Of a stretch of DNA of 64,000 nt, positions 33,601-42,223 are shown in pieces. A model generated the notes under the pieces. The model had not been told where the DNA came from and made no database searches. It was given only the letters and a program-made list of their open reading frames with translations. Source of the DNA: Micromonospora sp. CB01531 (GTDB lineage: Bacteria; Actinomycetota; Actinomycetes; Mycobacteriales; Micromonosporaceae). Position numbers and translations under genes: made by a program. The first letter of the stretch is position 1. Each line of letters begins with the position of its first letter. Where the stretch lies: NCBI RefSeq assembly GCF_001905095.1, contig NZ_LWLS01000072.1, forward strand, positions 283,786-347,785. The letters are read 5' to 3'.

Positions 33601-34209
33601 CTACGCGAGCACGACGTCGACCTCCCCGGCCGCCCCGGCGACCGCCACCGCGAGCACCAGGCCGTCCCCGGCCGCCGGGTGGCCCACCCGTACGCCGGGA
33701 CAGGCGGGCACCGGGCGCAGCAGGTCGCCGGGAACGCCTGGCACCGGCATCCGCCGGCGCAGCCCGCCGTCGCGCAGCCCGGTGCCGAGCGCCTTGCCGA
33801 CCGCCTCCTTCGCCGTCCACAGGCGCAGGAAGTCCAGGTCCCGGCCGGCCTCGTCCCGGACCCGCAGCCAGGCCGCCTCCCCCGGGTCGTACCAGCGGCC
33901 CGCGAGGGGGGCGGCGGGCAGCGGCCGGCACCGCTCGACGTCCACCCCGACCGGCCCGCCCGCCCGGGCGGCCACCACGACCAGCCCGTCGACGTGGCTC
34001 ACGCTCACCGGCAGCGTCCGCCCGTCACCGGCGTACACCTCGGGCCGCCCGCCGGGCGCCCGCCGTACCCCGATCTCCGTCCCGGACCGGCCGAGCAGCG
34101 CGCCACCCGCGCACCGCAGCAGCCGCCGCGTCAGCTCCCGCTGGTTGCCGGCGGTGCGGCCGAGCCACACGTACGCGGTGTCCCGACCGGGCACCGGTAG
34201 CTGCCTCAC
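33601..34209 (-). CDS. 4'-phosphopantetheinyl transferase (Sfp type)
   Basis: A 202-residue enzyme that converts apo-ACPs to holo form. The motifs are LPVSVSHVDGLVVVAA, GVDVERCRPLP with the metal Asp and Glu, and FLRLWTAKEAVGKALG. The gene lies on the opposite strand between the ligase and the ACP operon. Its GTG start is 17 bases from the ATG of the divergent ACP gene and its stop is 8 bases from the ligase stop. A promoter for the ACP operon must then overlap its coding DNA. It probably serves the three carrier proteins of this cluster. Confidence 0.88.
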   Translation of the reverse strand: MRQLPVPGRDTAYVWLGRTAGNQRELTRRLLRCAGGALLGRSGTEIGVRRAPGGRPEVYAGDGRTLPVSVSHVDGLVVVAARAGGPVGVDVERCRPLPAAPLAGRWYDPGEAAWLRVRDEAGRDLDFLRLWTAKEAVGKALGTGLRDGGLRRRMPVPGVPGDLLRPVPACPGVRVGHPAAGDGLVLAVAVAGAAGEVDVVLA

Positions 34210-34226
34210 GGAAAGAGGTTAACGCC

Positions 34227-34493
34227 ATGCGCGACGAGGTCCGCACCTTCGTCATCGAGCAGCTCGCCGACATGAACTACGACGTCGAGGACGTCGACGA
34301 CGACACCACCCTGGGCCCCTCCGGGGTCGACCTCGAGTCGCTGGCCCTGGCCGACCTGGCCGTGCGGGTCGAGGACCGGTACGGCCTGAAGTTCGCCGAC
34401 GACGAGTCGGAGCAGCTGGCCCTGATGACGGTCGGCGAGTTCACCACGATGGTCGCCGACCGGGTGGCCGGCGCGACGAGCGACCGCTCCTGA
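34227..34493 (+). CDS. Free-standing acyl carrier protein
   Basis: An 88-residue ACP. The prosthetic-group serine is probably Ser38 in GVDLESLALADLAV, where ESL replaces the common DSL. The sequence is acidic and helical throughout (VIEQLADMNYDVEDVDDD). The ATG follows AAAGAGG. It is the first gene of an operon with a second, odd carrier, three KS-like proteins and an acyl-AMP ligase, so it probably carries the starter or side chain, distinct from the ACP fused to the cyclase. Confidence 0.9.
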   Translation: MRDEVRTFVIEQLADMNYDVEDVDDDTTLGPSGVDLESLALADLAVRVEDRYGLKFADDESEQLALMTVGEFTTMVADRVAGATSDRS

Positions 34494-34738
34494 TGGCCGG
34501 TCAGCCCGACCTGGGGCGAGCTGACCTGGTGAGCATGCTCGCCGAACTGACCGCGAAACCCGTTGACCAGGTGCCGGACCGGATCGGCTCGATGGAGCTG
34601 GCCTGGCTGGTGCACCTCGTCGAGCAACGCTACGACCGCCGGATGGAGCTCAGCGACGACCAGCTCGCCGGCATCCGCACCGTCGACGACGCGCTGGCGG
34701 TGTTCCACACCTCGCTGACCGCGCCCGCAGATGGCTGA
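34493..34738 (+). CDS. Second ACP-like protein with a GSM serine motif
   Basis: An 81-residue helical protein of carrier size. The region expected to carry the phosphopantetheine reads DRIGSMELAWLVHLVEQ: the serine (33) is kept, but the conserved aspartate before it is glycine and the following leucine is methionine. The surrounding helices II and III (YDRRMELSDDQL, RTVDDALAVF) fit an ACP. It may still be modified or may be a non-acylated helper. Start and stop overlap the neighbouring genes (TGATG and an 8-base overlap), so it is translated with them. Confidence 0.82.
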   Translation: MAGQPDLGRADLVSMLAELTAKPVDQVPDRIGSMELAWLVHLVEQRYDRRMELSDDQLAGIRTVDDALAVFHTSLTAPADG

Positions 34739-35825
34739 CCGGCAGCACCTGAGGATCACCGGCGTCCACGCGCTCAGCGCCCTCGGCAGGGGCGCCGACG
34801 CGCTGCTCGCCGGGGTGCTCACCGGCACCCCGGCGTTCGCGCCGGTCCGCAGGTTCGACACCACCGGCCGCCGGGTCACCGTGGCGGCCACCCTGCCCGA
34901 GGTCGGCCCGCTGGTCGACGAGCTGACCGACGCGGTCGACGCCGCCTGCCGGGCGGCTGGGCTGGACCGGACGCACCGGTCCGCGGCGGCGCTGTTCCTG
35001 GCCGTCCACGGTGGACCCGAGGCGCCCGCGCTCGCCGCCGACCTGGCCCGGCGCTGCGGGCTGACGGAACGGATCCGGGTCTACACCACCGCCTGCGTGT
35101 CGGCGAGCACCGCGGTGGCCGACGCGGCGACCCTGATCGGCCGGGGCGACCTGGACCGGGTCGTCGTCGCGGCCGGCTACCTGGTCGAGCCGGACCAGTA
35201 CGCGCTCTTCGACGCCGGCCGGGCGTTCGCCGCCGACGGGACGGTCCGACCGTTCAGCGCCGGACGGCAGGGGTTGCTGCTCGGCGACGGGGTGGCCGCC
35301 GTGGTGCTGGAGTCACCCGCCGCCGCCGCCCGCCGGGGCGCGCCCACCCTCGCCACCGTGCCCGGCTGGGGCCGGGCCGGGGACGCGTACCACCCCTGCC
35401 AGCCCGACCCGCAGGGGAGCGGGCTGGCCCGGGCGGTCGCCGCGGCGGTGCGCCGGGGCGGGCTGCCGGCCGAGGCGCTCGGCTACGTCAACGCCAACGC
35501 CACCGGCACCCCGTACAGCGACGCCGCCGAGGCGGCGGCGCTGCGCCGGGTGTTCGGCGACCGGGCCGGCCGAATCCCGGTCAGCTCCACCAAGTCCGTG
35601 CACGGGCACGCCCTCGAAGCGTCCGGGCTGCTCGAACTGGTGGTCACCGTGCTGGCGCTGCGGCACGGCAAGCTGCCGGTCAACGCCGGGTTCCTCGGCC
35701 CGGACGACACCTGCCCGCTGGACGTGATCACCGACGCGCCCCGCCCCGCGGTCACCGACTACGCGCTGACCCTCAACGCGGCCTTCGGCGGCGCCAACAC
35801 GGCCCTGCTGGTCGGTGCGCCGTGA
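34731..35825 (+). CDS. Beta-ketoacyl synthase with Cys-Asn-His active site
   Basis: A 364-residue ketosynthase, shorter than usual because the N-terminal region is reduced. The nucleophile Cys122 is in YTTACVSASTAVAD. The first catalytic histidine, normally in NAHGTGT, is replaced: the stretch reads YVNANATGTPYSD, giving Asn256. The second, His293, is intact in SSTKSVHGHALEASG. Loss of one histidine often uncouples decarboxylation from acyl transfer, so this may be an acyltransferase-like or starter enzyme. It is coupled to the next gene (GTGA), which encodes a KS-like protein without catalytic residues. The pair may form a heterodimer. Confidence 0.88.
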   Translation: MADRQHLRITGVHALSALGRGADALLAGVLTGTPAFAPVRRFDTTGRRVTVAATLPEVGPLVDELTDAVDAACRAAGLDRTHRSAAALFLAVHGGPEAPALAADLARRCGLTERIRVYTTACVSASTAVADAATLIGRGDLDRVVVAAGYLVEPDQYALFDAGRAFAADGTVRPFSAGRQGLLLGDGVAAVVLESPAAAARRGAPTLATVPGWGRAGDAYHPCQPDPQGSGLARAVAAAVRRGGLPAEALGYVNANATGTPYSDAAEAAALRRVFGDRAGRIPVSSTKSVHGHALEASGLLELVVTVLALRHGKLPVNAGFLGPDDTCPLDVITDAPRPAVTDYALTLNAAFGGANTALLVGAP

Positions 35826-36334
35826 GCGCCGCGAGCGGGCCGCGGGTCCTCGCCGAGGCGCGCTGGCCGGAACCCGGCGACGGGGCGCCGCCCCCGGTGC
35901 CCGGGTTCGTGCACTCGGCGTTCCCGCCGCTGGTGGCCGCGGTCGCCGACCGCTGCCTGACCCGCCGGCACGGCGCGCGGCCCGTGCCGGCCGGCACCCG
36001 CACGGCGGTCGTGCTGGTCAGCGCCAGCGGCGACCGGGCCAGCGCGGAGCACGTCCGGGCCACGGTCGCCGCCGGCGGCCGGATCGGGCCGCTGTTCTTC
36101 TTCCAGTCGGTGCCGAACAGCGTGGCCGGGCACATTGCGGCGCGCTGGGGACTGGACGGCCCGGTGGTCTGCCTGAGCCCGACCGGGGAGCCGCGGGCCG
36201 ACGGCACGGCCGAGGCGGAACTGCTGCTGTACGACGGCGACGCCGACGAGGCGTTGCTGATCCTGATCGAACAGGCGCCGGACGGGACGCCGGGCGAGGC
36301 GACCGCGGTGCTGCTGGGGGAGGGAACTCCATGA
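35822..36334 (+). CDS. Truncated ketosynthase-like protein (beta-ketoacyl synthase N-terminal type)
   Basis: A 170-residue protein resembling the PF13723 beta-ketoacyl synthase N-terminal-like domain. It has FVHSAFPPLVAAVADRCL and GPLFFFQSVPNSVAGHIAARW, where a full KS would approach its active site, but no catalytic cysteine or histidines. Such short partners accompany KS enzymes in aryl-polyene-type type II systems, where they act as accessory or chain-length partners. Its start overlaps the KS before it and its stop overlaps the acyl-AMP ligase after it. Confidence 0.78.
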   Translation: MSAASGPRVLAEARWPEPGDGAPPPVPGFVHSAFPPLVAAVADRCLTRRHGARPVPAGTRTAVVLVSASGDRASAEHVRATVAAGGRIGPLFFFQSVPNSVAGHIAARWGLDGPVVCLSPTGEPRADGTAEAELLLYDGDADEALLILIEQAPDGTPGEATAVLLGEGTP

Positions 36335-37998
36335 GGAGCAAGGGACTACGCGGCGCGCTGGCCGCCGACACGGCGCTCGGCGCGGGCAACGTGCTCGCCC
36401 GGGTGCTGGCCCACGGCGCCGACCCGGACGGGCCGGGGCTCACCTTCGACACCCCCGTCGACGGTCACCCGGCCGAGCACCCGCTGACCCTCGGCCAGCT
36501 CGCCGAGCGGGTCGCCGCCCGGGCCGCCTGGCTGTACGAACGCGGAGTGCGGCGGCGGGACCCGGTCGCCGTGTGGGCCGACACGGCCGCCGACATGGTG
36601 CTGTCGTTCCTGGCGTTGACCCGGCTCGGCGCGATCCCCGCGCTGATGAACGGCAAGCTGCGGCCGGAGATCGCCGCCGAGTACATCCGCCGGCTGCGGG
36701 CCGCCGGGGTGCTCGCCGACGCCGCCCACGCCGCGGCCCTGCACGGGCACGACCTCGGTGCCCCGCTGCTCGGCGAGCCCGCCGAGGCGGGCGCCGGCGA
36801 CCCGGCCGCCGCTCCGGCCCACCACCGGCATCACCCGGACGACCCGGTCGTCATCACCCACACCTCCGGCACCACCGGCGTGCCGAAGGCCGTGCTGCAC
36901 TCGCACGCCAGCCTGTTCGCCGCCACCCGGCACCTGCTGTCCATGCCGCAGGCGCAGGGCACCGGCCGGATCCTCAACGCGCTGCCCGCCCCGCACACCG
37001 CGACGGTGCTGATGGTCAACCAGGCGCTCGGCAACCGGGCGGAGATGTACCTGCTGTCCGAGCAGGGCGGCGAGCGGGTGCTCGACGCGATCCAGCGGTG
37101 GCGGCCGGACGGGGTCTTCGGGTTCTCCGTCACCTGGGCGGAACTGGCCCGCTTCGACCTGTCCGGCTACGACCTCGACTCGGTGCGGCTGTGGTTCAAC
37201 ACCGGCGACTGCTCCCACGAGCCGCACGTGCGGCGGCTGGTCGAGGTCGGCTCGCGGGACGTGGTGACCCGGGAGGGCGTGACCCGGGCACCGGGGTCGG
37301 TTTTCATCGACGGGCTGGGCTCCAGCGAGATGGGGCACTCGATGTTCCACATCACCCACACCGTCGACACCGACCGGTACGGCCGCTGCGTCGGCCGCCC
37401 GTACCGGTTTACCAAGGTCGCCGTCCTCGACGACGACGGCGACGAGCTGCCCCCGGGGCAGGTCGGCTGGCTCGGCGTCGACTCGCCGTCGCTGTTCCGC
37501 GGCTACTGGAACGACTCGGTCACCACCTACCGGTCCCGGCTGCGCGGCTGGTACCTCACCGGTGACCTGGTCCACACCGACGACGAGGGGCGCTACTACC
37601 ACCTGGACCGGGCCGTCGACTCGGTCGACGCCGGCGACGGGAAGCGCTTCTTCACCGCGCTGTCCGAGGAGCGGATCCTCGCCGCCTGCGCCGACGTCAC
37701 CGACTGCACCGTGGTGATCGTCAAGGAGGGCGACCGGGCCGGCCGACCACTGCGGCGCGACTCGTCCGACGCCGCGCCGCGACCCCCGGTCGTCACCGAC
37801 GTGCTCCTCGAACTGGCCGCCGGGGCCGACCCGGCGGAGGACCGCACCGAGCGGATCCGCGCCGCGCTCGGCCCGGACCTGGCTGCCACCCTGCGCCGGG
37901 TGGTGCCGGTCCGCTCCGACGACCTCCCGGTCACCGTGACCGGCAAGGTCCGCAAGGTGGCGCTGCGCGAGCGCTACCTGACCGAGTCGGCGTCATGA
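36331..37998 (+). CDS. Acyl-AMP ligase / AMP-binding enzyme (2)
   Basis: A 555-residue adenylating enzyme. The phosphate loop is ITHTSGTTGVPKAVLHS near residue 178, then LWFNTGDCSHEPHV, the aromatic-pocket region LGSSEMGHSMFH, the hinge YLTGDLVHTDDEG and the catalytic lysine near the C-terminus (PVTVTGKVRKVALRE). It sits between KS genes and two carrier proteins, so it is a good candidate to charge one of them with a carboxylic starter. The substrate cannot be predicted. The ATG overlaps the previous stop and has GGGGGAGGG upstream. Confidence 0.9.
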   Translation: MRSKGLRGALAADTALGAGNVLARVLAHGADPDGPGLTFDTPVDGHPAEHPLTLGQLAERVAARAAWLYERGVRRRDPVAVWADTAADMVLSFLALTRLGAIPALMNGKLRPEIAAEYIRRLRAAGVLADAAHAAALHGHDLGAPLLGEPAEAGAGDPAAAPAHHRHHPDDPVVITHTSGTTGVPKAVLHSHASLFAATRHLLSMPQAQGTGRILNALPAPHTATVLMVNQALGNRAEMYLLSEQGGERVLDAIQRWRPDGVFGFSVTWAELARFDLSGYDLDSVRLWFNTGDCSHEPHVRRLVEVGSRDVVTREGVTRAPGSVFIDGLGSSEMGHSMFHITHTVDTDRYGRCVGRPYRFTKVAVLDDDGDELPPGQVGWLGVDSPSLFRGYWNDSVTTYRSRLRGWYLTGDLVHTDDEGRYYHLDRAVDSVDAGDGKRFFTALSEERILAACADVTDCTVVIVKEGDRAGRPLRRDSSDAAPRPPVVTDVLLELAAGADPAEDRTERIRAALGPDLAATLRRVVPVRSDDLPVTVTGKVRKVALRERYLTESAS

Positions 37999-39329
37999 CC
38001 GCCGTCATCACCGGCATGGGGCTGTTCACCCCGGCCGGCCGGGGCGTCGACGAGACCTTCGGCGCGCTCACCACCGGCCGGTCCGGGCTGCGTCGCCCGC
38101 CCGAGGGGCACCCGGCCCGGGACTGCCTGGAGGTGGCCGGGGTGCTGCCGGAGGTGGACCCGCGCAGCGTCGCCTCCGGACCGGAGACGAAGGTGCTCGA
38201 CCGGATCGTGCTGCTCGCCCTGATCACCGCCGCCGAGGCGCTCGCCGACGCCGGCATCGAGGTGGGGCGGGACGTCGACCCGGACCGGATCGGGGTGATC
38301 GTCGGCGGGGTCGGCGGCATGTCCACGCTGGAGAGCCAGGTGCTCGCCCGGGCCGCCCGAGGCCGGGCCGCGGTCAGCCCGTACCTGCTGACCGGGATCC
38401 TGCCGAACATGCCGTCGGCCCGGATCGCCATCGCGCACGGCATCCGGGGCTACAGCTCGGCAGTGGGCACGGCCTGCGCGTCCGGCGCCCAGGCGGTCGC
38501 CGACGCGGTCCGGCTCATCCGCGCCGGCGAGGCCGACGTGGTGCTCTGCGGGGCGAGCGAGGCACCGCTGTTCCCGACCTTCGCCGACACCTTCGGCAAC
38601 GCCCGCGCGCTGGCCCGCGGCTGGGACGAGCCGACCGAGGCCAGCCGCCCGTTCGACAACCGGCGCAACGGGTTCGTCCTCGCCGAGGGAGCGGCGCTGC
38701 TGGTGCTGGAACGCGCCGAGCACGCCGCCGCCCGGGGCGTCACCGGCTACGCCGAGGTCGCCGGGTACGGGGTGAACAGCGACGCGTACCACCCGACCGC
38801 GCCGCGGCCGGACGGCGCCGGGGCGGCCGGCTGCATGCGCCGCGCCCTGGCCGGCGGGGGCGTGCAGCCGGGCCAGGTCGGCTACGTCAACGCGCACGGC
38901 ACCGGCACGAAGCTCGGCGACATCGCCGAGACCACCGCGCTGGCCGAGGTGTTCGGCGTCGGCGGGGTGCCGGTCAGCTCCACCAAGGCGCTCACCGGGC
39001 ACCTGCTGGGCGCCTCCGGGGTGCTGGAGGCCGCGGCGACCGCGCTGGCGCTCGGCCGCGGGCTGCTGCCGCCCACCTACCACCTCGACGACCCGGACCC
39101 GGACTGCGCGGCGGACCACATCCGCACGGCGCCCCGGGCCACCCGGGCCGAGTACGCACTGACCAACTCGTTCGGGTTCGGCGGCCAGAACGTCAGCCTG
39201 CTGCTCCGCCGGCTCGCCGGCGACTGCTCCGGGCCGCGGCGCGGCGACAGACGCGCCGAGCCGCAGTGGTCGTCAGCGGCGCGGCGGGCCGCCGGCGCCG
39301 CGACGCCGGCCGCCGGGACGGGGAGGTGA
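37995..39329 (+). CDS. Beta-ketoacyl synthase with complete Cys-His-His triad
   Basis: A 444-residue ketosynthase with all catalytic residues: Cys161 in VGTACASGAQAVAD, His301 in YVNAHGTGTKLGD and His336 in SSTKALTGHLLGASG. It is closer to FabF-like or polyene-type KS enzymes than to the aromatic KS-alpha upstream. The C-terminal about 35 residues are an Arg/Ala-rich tail. It is the last gene of the ACP-KS-ligase operon and could extend a starter, using the KS-like proteins before it as partners. No ketoreductase or dehydratase accompanies it in the window. The 73 bases to the next gene show no strong terminator. Confidence 0.92.
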   Translation: MTAVITGMGLFTPAGRGVDETFGALTTGRSGLRRPPEGHPARDCLEVAGVLPEVDPRSVASGPETKVLDRIVLLALITAAEALADAGIEVGRDVDPDRIGVIVGGVGGMSTLESQVLARAARGRAAVSPYLLTGILPNMPSARIAIAHGIRGYSSAVGTACASGAQAVADAVRLIRAGEADVVLCGASEAPLFPTFADTFGNARALARGWDEPTEASRPFDNRRNGFVLAEGAALLVLERAEHAAARGVTGYAEVAGYGVNSDAYHPTAPRPDGAGAAGCMRRALAGGGVQPGQVGYVNAHGTGTKLGDIAETTALAEVFGVGGVPVSSTKALTGHLLGASGVLEAAATALALGRGLLPPTYHLDDPDPDCAADHIRTAPRATRAEYALTNSFGFGGQNVSLLLRRLAGDCSGPRRGDRRAEPQWSSAARRAAGAATPAAGTGR

Positions 39330-39402
39330 TCCGACGTTCCACCCCCGGGCGGCGCAGGCCCGGGACGGCAGTCACGGGGGGGACATCGGGAAGGGCTGAC
39401 AG

Positions 39403-40503
39403 ATGGACATCAACGGAATAGACCACATCGAACTGTACGTGGGGGACGCCCGGCAGGCCGCCTTCTACTTCGGCACCGCGGTCGGGTTCCGGCTGCGCGG
39501 CCAGGGCGGCCCGGAGACCGGGCTGGCCGACCAGCGCTCGCTGCTGCTGGCGCAGGCCGACATCCGGATGCTGCTCACCTCCGGGCTGACCGCCGAGCAC
39601 CCGGCGTCGGCGTACGTGCAGCGGCACGGCGACGGCATCGCGGTGGTGGCCCTCGAGGTCGACGACGCCGCCGGGGCGTACGCGGAGCTGGTGGGCCGGG
39701 GGGCCGCCGGCGTGACGCCGCCGCGGACCTTCACCGGCGTGGACGCCGAGGTGGTGACCGCGGAGGTGGGCGGCTTCGGCGACGTGCTGCACCGCCTGGT
39801 CGAGCGGCGCGGCGACCGCACGGAGTTCCTGCCGGGTGCGGTCGAGTCGCTGCCGGCCGGCGACGACGACAAGCTGCTCGCCGCGATCGACCACCTGGCG
39901 GTCTGCGTGCCGCCCGGCCAGCTCGACGGGACCGTCGCGCACTACGAGCGGGTGTTCGGCTTCGCGCAGATCTTCGAGGAGCACATCGAGGTCGCCGGGC
40001 AGGCGATGAACTCCAAGGTGGTGCAGAGCCCGTCCGAGCGGGTCACGGTCGTGCTGCTGGAGCCGGACACCAGCCGCCGGCCCGGGCAGATCGAGGACTT
40101 CCTGCGCTGGCACGCCGGCGCGGGGGTGCAGCACCTCGGGCTGCGCACCGACGACATCGTCACCGCGGTCGGCGCCCTCGCCGAGCGGGGGGTGCGCTTC
40201 GCCGGCACCCCCGCCGCCTACTACGACGACCTGGAGCGGCGCGTCGGGCCGGTCGACGCGCCCCTGGACCGGCTGCGCGACCTGAGCATCCTGGTCGACT
40301 CCGACCACGGCGGCCAGCTCCTGCAGATCTTCACCGAGTCGATGCACGTGCGCCGCACCCTGTTCCTCGAACTCATCGAGCGGCGCGGGGCGCGCACCTT
40401 CGGCAGCGGCAACATCAAGGCGCTCTACGAGGCCAAGGAACGGGAACTGGCCGCGGCGGGGGCGACCGCCGCCGCCGCGGCCGCGGAAGGGGTTGGGGCA
40501 TGA
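39403..40503 (+). CDS. hmaS: 4-Hydroxymandelate synthase (HPPD-like non-haem iron dioxygenase)
   Basis: A 366-residue enzyme with two vicinal-oxygen-chelate domains. The iron ligands are His164 (AIDHLAVCV), His244 (GVQHLGLRTDD) and Glu312 (LLQIFTES). The regions that separate HmaS from HPPD match HmaS: AMNSKVVQSPSERVTVVLLEP lacks the Ser/Asn of the HPPD stretch that ends PLNEP. It converts 4-hydroxyphenylpyruvate to 4-hydroxymandelate, the first step to 4-hydroxyphenylglycine. Genes for the next two steps lie at 59197-61780. It heads an operon of six genes; GGGAAGGG precedes the ATG. Homogentisate formation (HPPD) is the alternative, judged less likely. Confidence 0.85.
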   Translation: MDINGIDHIELYVGDARQAAFYFGTAVGFRLRGQGGPETGLADQRSLLLAQADIRMLLTSGLTAEHPASAYVQRHGDGIAVVALEVDDAAGAYAELVGRGAAGVTPPRTFTGVDAEVVTAEVGGFGDVLHRLVERRGDRTEFLPGAVESLPAGDDDKLLAAIDHLAVCVPPGQLDGTVAHYERVFGFAQIFEEHIEVAGQAMNSKVVQSPSERVTVVLLEPDTSRRPGQIEDFLRWHAGAGVQHLGLRTDDIVTAVGALAERGVRFAGTPAAYYDDLERRVGPVDAPLDRLRDLSILVDSDHGGQLLQIFTESMHVRRTLFLELIERRGARTFGSGNIKALYEAKERELAAAGATAAAAAAEGVGA

Positions 40504-41423
40504 CCGCCACACATCCGGTGCTGGCCGCCGAGGAGCAGGCGCTGCTGCCGTCCGACGAGGACGTGCGCCACTACGCCGAACACGGCTGGTACCTGTCGAA
40601 GAAGCTGTTCACCGACGACGAGGTGGACGAGTTGCTCGCGGCGACCGACCGCTACTACGCCGGGGAACGCGACCGGCGGCTGCCCGCGCGGCCGCCGAAG
40701 CTGGCGTACTGGGAGCCGGCGTTGGGGGATGTGCAGCGGCACAACGACTACGTGCACTACGAGCACGATGTCATCGGCCGGATCCTGCGCAAGCCGCTGA
40801 TCGGGGCGGTCGCCGCCCGGCTGGCCCAGGCCGCGGAGATCCGGGTCTTCCAGTCCACGCTGATCTACAAGCCGCCGATCTCCGGCGAGCCGTCCAACAT
40901 CGTGCCCTGGCATTTCGACAAGCACTACTGGGCGGCCCTGTCGTCGGAGCGGATGCTCACCGCGTTCATCCCGTTCCACGACTGCGGGGAGGAGATGGGC
41001 ACCATCACCATGGTCGACGGGTCGCACCGCTGGCAGGAGATCGGCGCCGACGACACCGTGGTCCGGCACTTCGCCGACCGGGACCGCGACCAGCTCGAGG
41101 TGATGCTCGCCGAGAACGCCGCGCACAACCACGCGGAGATCCGCAAGATCCCCATGGTCATCCCCAAGGGGCACATGAGCTTCCACCACTGCCGCATCTA
41201 CCACGGCAGCGGCCCGAACGTCAGCGGCCGGCCCCGCCGGGCGATCTCGCTGCACCTGCAGGACGGCGGCAACGCCTGGCGGGAGCATCCGCTCTCCGAC
41301 GGCACGCTCGCCGGGTACAACCACGACGTGCTGGTCCGCCGCACCCCCGACGGTCGGCCGGACTACGCGGACCCCGAATTCTGCCCGGTCATCTGGCGCG
41401 ACCGCGCCCAGCAGGGAGGCTGA
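40500..41423 (+). CDS. Phytanoyl-CoA dioxygenase (PhyH) family Fe(II)/2-oxoglutarate oxygenase
   Basis: A 307-residue protein with the PhyH facial triad: WHFDKHYWAAL gives His-X-Asp, and CRIYHGSGPNVSGRPR gives the distal His and the Arg that binds 2-oxoglutarate. IRVFQSTLIYKPP is the usual strand before the active site. It probably hydroxylates or desaturates a pathway intermediate. The ATG overlaps the hmaS stop. With the DUF3050 protein downstream, two oxygen-using enzymes act in the same transcript. Confidence 0.88.
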   Translation: MTATHPVLAAEEQALLPSDEDVRHYAEHGWYLSKKLFTDDEVDELLAATDRYYAGERDRRLPARPPKLAYWEPALGDVQRHNDYVHYEHDVIGRILRKPLIGAVAARLAQAAEIRVFQSTLIYKPPISGEPSNIVPWHFDKHYWAALSSERMLTAFIPFHDCGEEMGTITMVDGSHRWQEIGADDTVVRHFADRDRDQLEVMLAENAAHNHAEIRKIPMVIPKGHMSFHHCRIYHGSGPNVSGRPRRAISLHLQDGGNAWREHPLSDGTLAGYNHDVLVRRTPDGRPDYADPEFCPVIWRDRAQQGG

Positions 41424-41425
41424 AC

Positions 41426-42223
41426 ATGTCACGGTACGACTGGGGTAGGACGCACCCGGGCATCGAGCGGCTGGAGCGGGCGGTGACCGACCGCCGCGAC
41501 GTGGTGGTCAAGCACCCGCTCTACGCCAACCTGGACAACCACGACGCGCTGGTCACCTTCATGGAGCACCACGTCTTCGCGGTCTGGGACTTCATGTCGC
41601 TGCTCAAGTCGCTGCAGCGCCAGCTCACCTGCGTCACCGTGCCGTGGGTCCCGACCGGGCCGACCGGCAGCCGCCGCCTGATCAACGACATCGTCATGGT
41701 GGAGGAGAGCGACGAGCTGGGCGACGGCTACATCAGCCACTTCGAGCTCTACGTGCAGGGCATGGCGGAGGCCGGCGCGGACACCAGGGCCGTGGAAAAG
41801 CTGATCGACCTGCTGCGCGCCGGCCGGCCGGTGACCGAAGCGCTGGTCGAGGCCGGGGTGCCGGCCCCGTCCGCGGCGTTCGCCGGCACCACCTGGCGGA
41901 TCATCGACAGCACCCCGGTGCACTGCCAGGCGGCGGCCTTCGCGTTCGGCCGCGAGGACCTCATCCCCGAGATGTTCACCCAGGTCGTCGCCGTCAACGA
42001 ACGCAACCAGCGGCTCAACAAGTTCGTCGACTACCTGGAGCGGCACATCGAGGTCGACGGGGAGCAGCACACCCCGATGGCCATGCAGATGCTCGCCGAC
42101 CTGTGCGGCGACGACGACGCCAAATGGCAGCAGTGCGCGGACACCGTCAACGCCGCGCTCGCCGCCCGGGCCAAGCTCTGGGACGACATCCTCGCCGCGA
42201 TCAAGGAGGGGCGCCCGGCGTGA
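41426..42223 (+). CDS. DUF3050 family protein, haem-oxygenase-like fold
   Basis: A 265-residue all-helical protein of the DUF3050 family. Strongly conserved regions are visible: MEHHVFAVWDFMSLLKSLQ, IVMVEESDELGDGYISHFE, QAAAFAFGREDLIPEMF and YLERHIEVDGEQH. The acidic and histidine residues of these helices lie where haem-oxygenase-like diiron oxidases (SznF, UndA, BelK type) bind metal, so a metal-dependent oxidase or oxygenase role is plausible but unproven. It lies between a PhyH oxygenase and an E1 enzyme, with a GGGAGG site before the ATG. Confidence 0.85.
   Translation: MSRYDWGRTHPGIERLERAVTDRRDVVVKHPLYANLDNHDALVTFMEHHVFAVWDFMSLLKSLQRQLTCVTVPWVPTGPTGSRRLINDIVMVEESDELGDGYISHFELYVQGMAEAGADTRAVEKLIDLLRAGRPVTEALVEAGVPAPSAAFAGTTWRIIDSTPVHCQAAAFAFGREDLIPEMFTQVVAVNERNQRLNKFVDYLERHIEVDGEQHTPMAMQMLADLCGDDDAKWQQCADTVNAALAARAKLWDDILAAIKEGRPA

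Noticed and set aside
39403..40503. Homogentisate-forming HPPD instead of HmaS
   Set aside because: The PLNEP-type HPPD stretch is VVLLEP and AMNS replaces the HPPD sequence, as in HmaS; hmo and hpgT are in the same cluster. It remains a minor alternative.
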